Assembly (NCBI GenBank): GCA_017452785.1
Contig: JAFTLT010000047.1
Span: 1 to 63,378, forward strand
Origin: Clostridia bacterium
GTDB taxonomy: Bacteria; Bacillota; Clostridia; Oscillospirales; Acutalibacteraceae
Length of the DNA: 63,378 bases
Reading direction: 5' to 3'
Shown here: positions 8,733 to 16,900 of the stretch, in pieces
How the letters are laid out: each line of letters starts with the position of its first letter
How positions within the stretch are numbered: position 1 is the stretch's first letter
Notes under the pieces: model-generated
What the model saw: the letters and a program-made list of their open reading frames with translations, nothing else
Databases searched by the model: none
Told to the model about the DNA's origin: nothing
Position numbers and translations under genes: made by a program

Positions 8733-9875
8733 ATGAATTGGATTTTAAAATACGGCCCCATAAAGGCAGTGCTTTCTCTTGTGAGCATACTTCTTGTTTT
8801 GCTGCCCTCAGCTATATCGGCAGGGTACGAAACCGTAGATGAAAATATAGCATATCAGAGTGAGCATATGAGGTATCTTAAAGAGGAATATTATACTGAC
8901 AGCTATGTGCCTTGTGATGAGAGTAAAATTGCCGCCTTTGATATTTCTCAGGCAATTGCATCGGGGGTAAGGTATAACGAGGTAGCTTTTCTCGGCACAC
9001 ATAACAGCTATAAAATCGGTGCAACTGAGCAGTACAAAAAGCTTTATGATGCTCTTGATGTAGCAACCTTCGGCATAATCGGCAGTGAAACCGCAGATTT
9101 TGCTGCTGACACTCTCACGCAGCAGCTGGAACTTGGCATAAGAAACCTTGAAATTGATATTGAAACTGTTGTCAGTGATAGCGGTGCTGACTTTGTTGTG
9201 TCGCATATTCCTTATCTCGATAATGTTTCAAGCTGTTATGACCTTGCACTTGCTCTCAGTGAAATCAAGCTGTGGTCCGATAACAATCCGGGTCATCTGC
9301 CGGTTTCAGTTATAATAGAGCCCAAGAAAGCTGTTGTGCCTGTGGGCGGTATGCGAGGCTTTAACATTGATTATGCAAATGAGCTTGATGCACTTGTCCG
9401 CAATGTACTCGGCGAGACACTGCTGACACCCAAAGAGATGATGGGGGAATACAGCTCCTTTAAGGAAATGAGAGAAAATGACGGCTGGTTACCTCTTGGT
9501 GACACAATGGGTAAGGTGCTTGTGCTTTTGCACGATTGCAGCGCAACCGATAAATTTATAAAGCAGGATGAAACAATAAAATCAAGGGCAATGTTCCCCG
9601 TGCTTCGTTATAATGACAGAAATGAGAGATATACCTCATTTATACTTGACAATGAGCCTGATACTGCTCTTAAACATGAGAAGGAAAGCATTGATAAGTG
9701 TAACCTTATTGTCAGAACAAGAGCCGACAGTTTTCCTGATTTCAGTGAAGAAAGATATGAGCTTATAAATAAGTGCCGTTCACAGATTGTTTCATCTGAT
9801 TATGTTGTGAAATACGGCGAAACACCATATCACACCTTCTCATTTGATGGGTACACAGTTAAACTTGTAAAATAA
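8733..9875 (+). CDS. Exported Ca2+-dependent PI-PLC-like phosphodiesterase
   Basis: 380 residues with an N-terminal signal/anchor helix (about 9-30). The core looks like a phosphatidylinositol-specific phospholipase C TIM barrel of the bacterial calcium-dependent type. The first general-base histidine is in GTHNSY (His90), acidic metal ligands are likely in LEIDIE, the second histidine is in VSHIPY (His158), and a later acidic strand reads VIIEPKK. Family members cleave the phosphodiester of phosphoinositides or related glycerophosphodiesters outside the cell. The gene is preceded by AAGGA and is followed 18 bases later by a NifX-like gene. Host phosphoinositide as substrate is only a hypothesis; a bacterial teichoic-type phosphodiester is equally possible. 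Confidence 0.72.
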   Translation: MNWILKYGPIKAVLSLVSILLVLLPSAISAGYETVDENIAYQSEHMRYLKEEYYTDSYVPCDESKIAAFDISQAIASGVRYNEVAFLGTHNSYKIGATEQYKKLYDALDVATFGIIGSETADFAADTLTQQLELGIRNLEIDIETVVSDSGADFVVSHIPYLDNVSSCYDLALALSEIKLWSDNNPGHLPVSVIIEPKKAVVPVGGMRGFNIDYANELDALVRNVLGETLLTPKEMMGEYSSFKEMRENDGWLPLGDTMGKVLVLLHDCSATDKFIKQDETIKSRAMFPVLRYNDRNERYTSFILDNEPDTALKHEKESIDKCNLIVRTRADSFPDFSEERYELINKCRSQIVSSDYVVKYGETPYHTFSFDGYTVKLVK

Positions 9876-9893
9876 ATTAAGGAGATAAAATAT

Positions 9894-10229
9894 ATGAGAA
9901 TAACAGTAACATTTGAAAACGATAATGTTTTTCAGCATTTCGGTCATGCAAAACAGATTAAGCTTTATGATGTGCAGGACGGTGAAATCCTCAGCAGCAA
10001 AGTGATGAGCACAATGTGCAGCGGTCATGCCTCAATGGCAAGTCTGTTAAAGGTTGTTGGTACGGATATACTTATCTGCGGCTGCATTGGTGACGGAGCT
10101 AAAGCGGCTCTTACTCAGGCAGAAATCGAAATTTACAGTGGAGTAACAGGCAGTGCAGACGAAGCTGTTGCTGCTTTTATTGAGGGAAAACTTAGTTTTA
10201 ATCCTGATGCTAAGTGTGACCACCACTGA
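9894..10229 (+). CDS. NifX/NifB C-terminal-like (dinitrogenase iron-molybdenum cofactor family) protein
   Basis: 111 residues with the small Rossmann-like fold of the NifX/NafY/IscX-type cofactor-binding family: MRITVTFENDNVFQHFGHA at the start, a central VGTDILICGCIGDGAKAAL and a C-terminal DAKCDHH that could bind metal. Stand-alone members are common in anaerobes without nitrogenase and are presumed Fe-S or metal-cofactor carriers. A GGAG site precedes the ATG at 9894. It lies 18 bases after the PI-PLC-like gene, but no functional link is evident. Confidence 0.85.
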   Translation: MRITVTFENDNVFQHFGHAKQIKLYDVQDGEILSSKVMSTMCSGHASMASLLKVVGTDILICGCIGDGAKAALTQAEIEIYSGVTGSADEAVAAFIEGKLSFNPDAKCDHH

Positions 10230-10262
10230 GGCATTAAATAAAGCTTTGCTTCATTTAATGCC
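10230..10262. repeat. Long palindrome directly after the NifX-like gene
   Basis: GGCATTAAATAAAGC pairs with GCTTCATTTAATGCC (14 of 15 positions) around a 3-base TTT loop, starting at the base after the stop codon. No T run follows, so it resembles an intergenic repeat more than a terminator. A second small hairpin, CTCCCT/AGGGAG, follows at 10283-10299. Confidence 0.7.
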
Positions 10263-10315
10263 CCAACGGGTCATTTCATTAACTCCCTTAGTGAGGGAGC
10301 CCTATTATTGATGCT

Positions 10316-10355
10316 TTCATCCGTCTTGACTGTAACAGGAATAGGCGGATGTTTT
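10316..10355 (+). terminator. Terminator-like 40-bp repeat, copy 1
   Basis: CATCCGTC pairs with GGCGGATG (8 pairs, one G-U) around an 18-base loop, followed by TTTT. The same 40 bases recur exactly at 11274-11313, and similarity extends weakly to the left (GAGCC...TTGAT). It could end transcription of the NifX-like gene. Confidence 0.7.
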
Positions 10356-10432
10356 AGTTCAGTTAGGTGTATAAGCTGTTATATTTAGTCAGCTACCAAT
10401 AATTTACTCTTTCAGCTCAAGCTGCTGGGGCT

Positions 10433-10462
10433 CATACTTTTGTCCCGTGCGACAAAAGTATG
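10433..10462. repeat. 12-bp-stem hairpin, opens the structured intergenic block
   Basis: CATACTTTTGTC pairs perfectly with GACAAAAGTATG around CCGTGC. A related hairpin (CTTACTTTGTC/GACAAAGTAAG) lies at 11112-11139, so the two bracket about 700 bases. Confidence 0.8.
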
Positions 10463-10790
10463 CAAAAGCGCACTTAGGTGCCTGTAAGCCGAAGGTCGAA
10501 GAAATCACCGCCTGAGTCTGTATCTATACTTTTACACTCAACCTTTTCTGCTCACTTTCAAAGTGAAAACAAGTTACTGCTTATCGGTGATTTTTCGAAT
10601 ATCTACTTCCTACTTATTAAACGGGTCTTTTCCGAGCGTCTCTATTTAAAACCGGTGTCCTCAATGGATACCGCTACTTTCTGCCGTTTCAAGAGTCTCA
10701 GCTCTCTGTTTTTGTTTGTCCTGCTTCAAGCACTAGCTACTTCGACAGTCGTAGCCGCTGTGAGATATTTCTCTTAGTTATTCGGGTGGG
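10463..10790. ncRNA. Candidate structured non-coding RNA or repeat element
   Basis: There is no convincing coding potential in any frame. The segment can fold into nested helices: CGAAGAAATCACCG (10499-10512) pairs with CGGTGATTTTTCG (about 10594-10606) and encloses two hairpins (TGAGT...ACTCA; CACTTT/AAAGTG), giving a three-way junction. Further on, CGGTGTCC/GGATACCG and GCTAC/GTAGC hairpins follow. The strand and ends are unknown. It could be a structured RNA, a degenerate mobile element or an intergenic repeat; I cannot match it to a named RNA family. Confidence 0.35.
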
Positions 10791-10794
10791 TTAT

Positions 10795-10872
10795 TAATGA
10801 CCGCAAGGTCATTTCATGCATTTGTGCTTTTCATGCTTGCCATTTCATGCCGTCAGGCATTTCATTAACTTA
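10795..10872. repeat. Cluster of mini-hairpins separated by CATTTCAT-like spacers
   Basis: ATGACC-GCAA-GGTCAT and ATGCC-GTCA-GGCAT hairpins are separated by TTCATGC spacers and closed by TTAATGA/TCATTAA at the ends, resembling a cloverleaf-type palindromic repeat. Nothing coding is seen. The remainder of 10873-11273 also holds no gene; it contains an ACCCGC/GCGGGT hairpin near 10932-10963 and repeated GACTACG words. Confidence 0.5.
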
Positions 10873-11111
10873 AGAAAAAGTTTGCTTCAGCTTTTTAAAG
10901 AAGCAACATCTTGTTTATGGTATAAAAAGTTTACCCGCTGCGGAAACAACAGACGCAGGCGGGTAGAGTCTTTGTTAAAAGCAGTAGACTACGGGATTTA
11001 TCAGAACCAATAAAAAGCAAGAAACCAAGGCGCTTCGTAGTCTGTTGTTGCAGGCGGACTACGAGTATACTAAAAAGGGAAAAGGCAGTGTCAGCAAAAA
11101 AGAGTGTTTTG

Positions 11112-11139
11112 CTTACTTTGTCACTCCGGACAAAGTAAG
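11112..11139. repeat. 11-bp-stem hairpin related to the one at 10433
   Basis: CTTACTTTGTC pairs perfectly with GACAAAGTAAG around a six-base ACTCCG loop. It shares the ACTTTGTC/GACAAAGT pattern with the hairpin at 10433-10462. Confidence 0.75.
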
Positions 11140-11273
11140 TGCCAAGCGGCATGAGCGTGGAAAAACTAACTGCTATATTCAAAACAAATTTTATAGTACA
11201 AACACCCCTGATAAAATAAGAAATTGCTTTAAGTTGATGACATTGCTCAGGAAAAGAGCCTTTAATTGATAAA

Positions 11274-11313
11274 TTCATCCGTCTTGACTGTAACAGGAAT
11301 AGGCGGATGTTTT
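11274..11313 (+). terminator. Terminator-like 40-bp repeat, copy 2
   Basis: Identical to 10316-10355 over 40 bases, here followed by six T in all, so it fits a rho-independent terminator for a plus-strand transcript covering the preceding gene-free block. It supports that block being transcribed. Confidence 0.7.
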
Positions 11314-11336
11314 TTATCCTCAACCTTGACTAAGAG

Positions 11337-11375
11337 AAAGGGGGTATTTGTGCGCTGAGCACAAATACCCCCTTT
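11337..11375. terminator. Strong bidirectional terminator after mntP
   Basis: AAAGGGGGTATTTGTGC pairs perfectly with GCACAAATACCCCCTTT (17 pairs, loop GCTGA). T-rich sequence follows on both strands. It lies 12 bases after the mntP stop. Confidence 0.85.
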
Positions 11376-11387
11376 AGTTTTTTTATT

Positions 11388-11981
11388 TTAAAACAGGTTA
11401 GTTACAAATATCTCTATACCGATAAAGATAAGAATTGCACCGCCTAAAATGCCTGCTTTGCCTGCGAGCTTAGTGCCGAATTTTTTGCCGATAATAAGTC
11501 CGCCTGTGCATATTGAAAATGTAACAACGGCTATAACAAGGCAGCTGACAAAAGCATGAAGCGCATCATATTCTGCAATTGTGAATCCAACAGAAAGGGC
11601 ATCTATTGAAGTTGCAACTCCCTGAAGCATAAGGGCAGCGAAGCCTGCTTTTTTCTGCTGACACTCTTCACTCTGACAGTCTTTGCTTTTAATGCCTTCA
11701 ATGAGCATTTTGCCGCCGATAAAGCAAAGAAGGATTAAAGCAATCCAAGGAATGAACTTTTCAAAGGCAGAAAAGTATTTAGCAAGAGTATGTACACAAA
11801 CCCAGCCGAGCATAGGCATCATAAACTGAAAGAAGGCAAAGACACCTGCCATAGAGAGCAGTCTTCCTTTTTTCATTTTCGGTTCATTAAGACCGTTGGC
11901 AAGAGACACGGAAAAGGCATCCATTGCAAGACCTGCACCAAGCAGGACACTGTTAAAAAAGAACATAAAATCCCAAGTCAT
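11388..11981 (-). CDS. mntP: Manganese efflux pump MntP
   Basis: 197 residues, six transmembrane helices in two repeated halves. Each half carries the family's membrane-embedded Asp/Ser motifs (GLAMDAFSVSLANGL near residue 16 and GVATSIDALSVGF near residue 120), with a hydrophilic central loop containing DCQSEECQQKK. MntP exports Mn2+ across the cytoplasmic membrane when it is in excess. A yybP-ykoY manganese riboswitch with its own promoter and terminator lies upstream, giving independent support for the metal. A GAGGAAAC ribosome site precedes the ATG. It is monocistronic and ends at a strong terminator. Confidence 0.95.
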   Translation of the reverse strand: MTWDFMFFFNSVLLGAGLAMDAFSVSLANGLNEPKMKKGRLLSMAGVFAFFQFMMPMLGWVCVHTLAKYFSAFEKFIPWIALILLCFIGGKMLIEGIKSKDCQSEECQQKKAGFAALMLQGVATSIDALSVGFTIAEYDALHAFVSCLVIAVVTFSICTGGLIIGKKFGTKLAGKAGILGGAILIFIGIEIFVTNLF

Positions 11982-11999
11982 TGTTGTTTCCTCACTTTT

Positions 12000-12036
12000 A
12001 AAATAAAATTCCGGGTATAGGCTTTGCTATACCCGG
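12000..12036 (-). terminator. Expression-platform terminator of the mntP riboswitch
   Basis: Minus strand: CCGGGTATAG pairs perfectly with CTATACCCGG around CAAAGC, followed by AATTTTATTTT. It lies between the aptamer and mntP, so Mn2+ binding would be expected to prevent it forming. Confidence 0.88.
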
Positions 12037-12083
12037 TTGAACTGTAAAAGATAATCAGACTCTATGTATAGCAAATAAACATA

Positions 12084-12178
12084 TACATGAGTCTCGCAAT
12101 TTAAAACAAGCCAGACCTTTTCGGCCAGTATGTTGACTTGCTACGCAGTTTCTGCGCTTGCTACTCCCTCATCAGGTG
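12084..12178 (-). ncRNA. yybP-ykoY (Mn2+) riboswitch
   Basis: The minus strand has the conserved family words in order: GGGAGTAGC, then CATACTGGCC, TGGCTTG and GCGAGACTCATG, with a closing stem between CTGATGAGGG... and ...CTCATG regions. The L1/L3 docking loops that bind Mn2+ lie in the conserved parts. In this family metal binding turns on Mn2+ efflux genes; the next gene is mntP, which fits. Confidence 0.92.
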
Positions 12179-12184
12179 AAAGGT

Positions 12185-12213
12185 AGTATAGCATAAAAAA
12201 ATCTCATTGTCAA
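12185..12213 (-). promoter_or_regulatory. Sigma-A promoter of the riboswitch-mntP transcript
   Basis: Minus strand: perfect TTGACA, 17 bases, TATACT. The start of transcription falls just before the aptamer. Confidence 0.85.
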
Positions 12214-12236
12214 GCAAAACAGCAGACGACAATTTC

Positions 12237-12265
12237 TTGACAACATATTAATATTTTGCTAATAT
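12237..12265 (+). promoter_or_regulatory. Sigma-A promoter of the PHP-domain gene
   Basis: TTGACA, 17 bases, TAATAT, with TGC before the -10 box, about 60 bases upstream of the start. It is divergent from the mntP promoter. Confidence 0.75.
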
Positions 12266-12325
12266 ATCAATAATAAAAAAGACAAATATTATGTCTTTTG
12301 TCTGAAAACTGAAAGGGTGTTTTTT

Positions 12326-13843
12326 ATGAAAAAAATAACAAGAAGATTAATTGCAGCCACCTTAGCTTGTGTGATTATGCTTTTTTGTGTACCGACCGCT
12401 TTTGCCACTCAGCAGGGCTACACAATCACAAATCCTTATGCTGATATAAACTGGGAAACAGTTAATCGGTATAAGACTGCTCTTCATACCCACACAAATG
12501 CAAGTGACGGTGACAACACACTTACCGAGTCAATTGAGCGCCATTACGAAACAGGCTATGACATCGTTTCTGTGTCTGACCACGGTGTTTCTGATATGAG
12601 CTGGACAGACAGTGAGCTCGGCTCAAAGCTGATTACAAAGGTTATGACTCTTGTGGGCAGAAGTGACGGAAATCTTGATTATCTTGAGAAGAGCGGCACC
12701 TTCCCAAACGGTACAAAGTACGAAATGATAACAAGAAACGGTGACGATTATCTTCTCACTGAAGACGGCCACGAAATTCTTCGAGTACCCTATGGTGTTG
12801 AAAACAATGCTGTATCAGTTAACGCTCATGTCAACAGCTGGTTTGTGCCCTTCAACGATAATATGCCCAGCGATTACCGCAATGCAATTGTGGGTGTTGA
12901 TAAGCTTGGCGGTGTTTCCGTTATAAACCATCCGGGTGAATATACTCAGGCACGTTATGAGCTTTTTGAGGAAGATGCATATGATATGGAAAATCTTTCT
13001 TATAAGTACTATATTAACAAGTTCTACGGCTATATCAATAATTATGACAGCTGTATCGGCATCGACATCAACAGCAAGGGTGACAGCAGAACAAGATATG
13101 ACAGAAAGCTCTGGGATATTATGCTTTCAAAGGCAGCTGAAAAGGGCAGAACTGTCACAGCAATTGCTTCAAGCGATGCACATCAGCTCGATAAAATAGA
13201 CACAGGCAGTATTGTTGTGCTTGCTGAAGAAAAGACAAGTGCAAGCCTTAAAACAGCACTCTTAAAGGGTGAAATTCTTCCTCAGAGCACCTGCATACAT
13301 AACAGAAACGAGCTCGAACAGATTGCTCAGGGTATCAAGGAATATTACGGCGAAACAGAGCTTTATAAGCATATAGCAGCCCTTGTTGATGCATATGATG
13401 CTGAAATTAAGAATATTATCGATTCAAAAGAGGATGATCAGGTTGGTGTAAGCTACACTTCTCTTGACTCCGAAGGCTATATTGCCACTGAAACAAGACC
13501 TGTAGTCAATTCAATCATTGTTGACGATAGTGAAGACACAATAACAATTGATGCAGACAACGCTCTTATTATCCGCTGGATTTCAGACGGAAAGCTTGTT
13601 GCAACAACAAAGGCTGATGACACTGCTTTTGACCTTAACAATTATGAAGCCGATATAAAAGGCTATATCCGAGCTGAGATTTTTGGTGAAGGCGGAGTTG
13701 TCTACACAGAGGGCTTCACTCTTAATGCAGAAACTGCAGCAGACAGCGACAAGGAATTTATCATTGATTTCGGATTTATGGATTTCCTTATTGCTATCGT
13801 TGACAGATACGGCGGTCTTCTTGCGAGAATGATGGGTCTTTGA
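12326..13843 (+). CDS. Exported PHP-domain metal-dependent phosphoesterase
   Basis: About 505 residues. A signal peptide ends at PTAFA-TQQ. A PHP fold follows with its metal-ligand motifs in order: HTHTNASDG, VSDHG, NAHVNSW, NHPGE and SSDAHQLD. PHP proteins hydrolyse phosphate esters with a trinuclear metal site; an extracellular form could act on sugar phosphates or phosphodiesters, but the substrate cannot be read. After about residue 370 comes a beta-rich region, and the last ~25 residues form a hydrophobic, aromatic helix (FIIDFGFMDFLIAIVDRYGG). The ATG at 12326 is chosen over the in-frame GTG at 12317, which overlaps the AAAGGG ribosome site. It lies 71 bases before another exported protein. 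Confidence 0.83.
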   Translation: MKKITRRLIAATLACVIMLFCVPTAFATQQGYTITNPYADINWETVNRYKTALHTHTNASDGDNTLTESIERHYETGYDIVSVSDHGVSDMSWTDSELGSKLITKVMTLVGRSDGNLDYLEKSGTFPNGTKYEMITRNGDDYLLTEDGHEILRVPYGVENNAVSVNAHVNSWFVPFNDNMPSDYRNAIVGVDKLGGVSVINHPGEYTQARYELFEEDAYDMENLSYKYYINKFYGYINNYDSCIGIDINSKGDSRTRYDRKLWDIMLSKAAEKGRTVTAIASSDAHQLDKIDTGSIVVLAEEKTSASLKTALLKGEILPQSTCIHNRNELEQIAQGIKEYYGETELYKHIAALVDAYDAEIKNIIDSKEDDQVGVSYTSLDSEGYIATETRPVVNSIIVDDSEDTITIDADNALIIRWISDGKLVATTKADDTAFDLNNYEADIKGYIRAEIFGEGGVVYTEGFTLNAETAADSDKEFIIDFGFMDFLIAIVDRYGGLLARMMGL

Positions 13844-13914
13844 TTGTAAAAAGATAAAGCGTATACTGAATCCGGATCTGATCCTGATTTATATTAAAAA
13901 ATGAGGGGATTAAT

Positions 13915-16900
13915 ATGAAGAGAAAAATAGCGAAAATGGTCACTTGTTTTCTTATTGTTCTGACACTCAGCTTTCTTTTGCCGGCTTCTTTGCAGGCACA
14001 AGAGGGCTCTTTCCTCACTCCGGCAATTAAAGCATCAGCACTGCTTTCAGCAGATGATCCTGAGCTCACTAAGGAAAAGGTTGAGCAGGAAATGTATGAA
14101 AGATATAAAGAGATATTTGATTTTGTCTCTCAGGAGGATATCAGCATCGATGCTCAGGCAGTTCCCCTCGAAAACACTGCTCAGGCAAGTGGCAGCGAAA
14201 TTGATTCCCTTGCCGCAGAGCTCACGGCAGACTGCAGCACCGATTATGATAAAGCCGCAGCGCTTTATAACTGGATAATAAGCAATCTTTATTACGATTA
14301 TGACTATTATAACGGTGTGACAAGCTCAACAAATATTACTGCTTCAGATGCTTTTGCAAATAAAAACACGGTCTGTGAAGGCTTTGCTAATTTATATACA
14401 GCTATGTGTCGCAGTGTTGGTGTACCCTGCCGAAAGGTTATAGGCTATTCTGTTTCGGCGGCATACAGTGATGGTGAATACTTTGATGCTTATTTTGTGA
14501 ATGAATCCAATCATGCGTGGAATGAAATTTATGTTAATGATGCGTGGATAGTAGTTGATGCAACATGGGACTGCGGCAACACCTATGAAAACGGTGTTTA
14601 CACCGAAAAAAGTCGCAGTGTTAAATGGTTCGGTATGGATTTTGAGGAGTTTTCTCAAAGACATATGGGCAAGACCTACTGCAATAGCTTTCAGTCAGAT
14701 GAATATACCTTTTCTGTTGATAATAACATAGTTACTGCAAGTAATTATATAGGCAGTGCCAGAAAAATCATTATCCCTGAGGGTGTTCATGTTATAACGG
14801 AAATTTCAAAGACAAAAACGGATTTTACTTCTGTTGTTTTGCCCTCAACTCTCACGAGTATCTCATCATCTGCCTTTAAAAACTGCACATCTCTTATTAA
14901 TTTTGTTGTGCCGGAGGGCGTAACAAATGTGGGAAATAATGCGTTTAACGGCTGCAGTGCAATTACTTCAATCAGTTTGCCCTCAACGCTTAAAAGTATC
15001 GGTTCAGGTGCTTTCAGAAATTGTTCTGCTTTAACGGAAATAGCAATTCCTGACGGTATAGAGGAGATTCCTTCGGCAGTGTTCTACGGCTGCAGTGCTC
15101 TTGAAGAAATAAATATTCCTTCTTCTGTTAAAAAGATAGGTGCCTCGGCATTCAGAAACTGCGTTTCATTGAGAACCGTCACAGTACCCGAAAGTGTAAC
15201 CTCTTTAGGCGCATCGGCTTTTCAGGATTGCACAGGTCTTGAGAGTGTCGAGCTTAACTGTAAGGTGTCTTTAATTCCCGGCTCTTGCTTCGGCAATTGC
15301 ACTGCACTTGCAAGCGTTTATATCAGCCCCGAAGTTACAGAAATAGGAAGCAACGCATTTAAAGGCTGCGCAGCTTTAAAAACTATAACAGGTGCTCAGA
15401 ATATCAAGATACTCCGTTATCAGGCATTCATGGGCTGCACCTTGCTTGAAAACTGTGATTTCTTTAATAAGTTGACTCGACTTGAATATTGGGCTTTCAG
15501 AGAATGTGAAAATATTACAAGTGTAACTATACCTTTTACTTACAGCAATATTGATGAATATAGCTTTTACAACTGCAAGGCTCTTGAAAAGGTGGTTATT
15601 GAGGGCAATGTTACAACAATAGATGAAGCAGTCTTTTATAAATGTGAAAGCCTCAAAGAAGTTGTTATACCTTCAACGGTAACAGCAATAGGTGAATTTG
15701 CCTTTGCTGATTGCACATCTCTTGAGGAAATTGATTTGCCTGACGGTCTTACTTCAATTTCTCCTTCGCTTTTCAGTGGCTGCGTTAAGCTTAAAAGTAT
15801 TGGCGAAGATATTCCTTCGGCAGTGACATCAATCGGTGAGTATGCTTTTTATGACTGTGTGCTTGAAGGTGAATATACTATACCCGACTCCGTTACGCTT
15901 ATTCCGAAGTCTGCTTTTTATCAGTGTGAAGGCATTAACAAGATTACTATTCCTGTCAGCGTAACTGCTATTGATGAGTTTGCCTTTACAAGAGCAGCAA
16001 ATCTTACGGATGTTTATTATATTGGAACTGAGGCTCAATGGGAAGGCGTAACAGTTGGAACTAATAACTCAGCTTTTCTTGGTGCAACATTCCACTTTAT
16101 GGGTGATCACACACATTCATATTCGTCTGAGGTGACAACAAATGCCACCTGCACTTCTTCAGGTGTGATGACATATACCTGCAGCTGCGGTGACGAATAC
16201 ACGCAAGTGATTGAAAGCCTCGGACACGCGGAAGAAAGACTTCCCGAAGTAAAAGCAACTTGCACGGGCACAGGCCTTACAGCAGGTGTAAAGTGCTCGG
16301 TCTGCGGTGAAGTTATCACCCCACAGACACTGACAAGTAAACTTGCACACATTGAAAGTGAGTGGATAACAGACACTCCTGCTACTTGTTCAAAGGAAGG
16401 CACAAAACACACTGAGTGCACTGCTTGCAGAACTGAAATGCAGACAGCGGCTATCTCAAAGCTGTCTCATACCGAAGTGGAAGTTCCCGAAGTGAAAGCC
16501 ACCTGCACGAACACAGGCCTCACAGCAGGCGTTAAGTGCTCGGTCTGCGGTGAAATTATCACAGCACAGACGGTGACGAGTAAGCTCGCACACACCGAAA
16601 GTGAGTGGATAACAGATACAGACGCCACCTGCTCAAAGGAAGGTACAAGACACACTGAATGCACTGCTTGCAGAACTGAAATGCAGACAGCGGCTATCTC
16701 AAAGCTGTCTCATACCGAAGAAGTTGTTCCCGAAGTGAAAGCCACCTGCACGGGCACAGGTCTCACAGCAGGCGATAAGTGCTCGGTCTGCGGTGAAATT
16801 ATCACAGCACAGACGGTGACAAGCAAACTAGCACACACCGAAAGTGAGTGGATAACAGACACTCCTGCTACTTGTTCAAAGGAAGGCACAAAACACACTG

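Noticed and set aside
10478-10777. Open frame of 99 codons in the structured intergenic block
   Set aside because: No ribosome site, no domain pattern, high serine/leucine/phenylalanine content, and it runs across the strongest predicted helices.
10931-11323. Open frame of 130 codons on the minus strand
   Set aside because: It crosses a 40-bp terminator-like repeat and hairpins, lacks a ribosome site and shows no recognisable fold.
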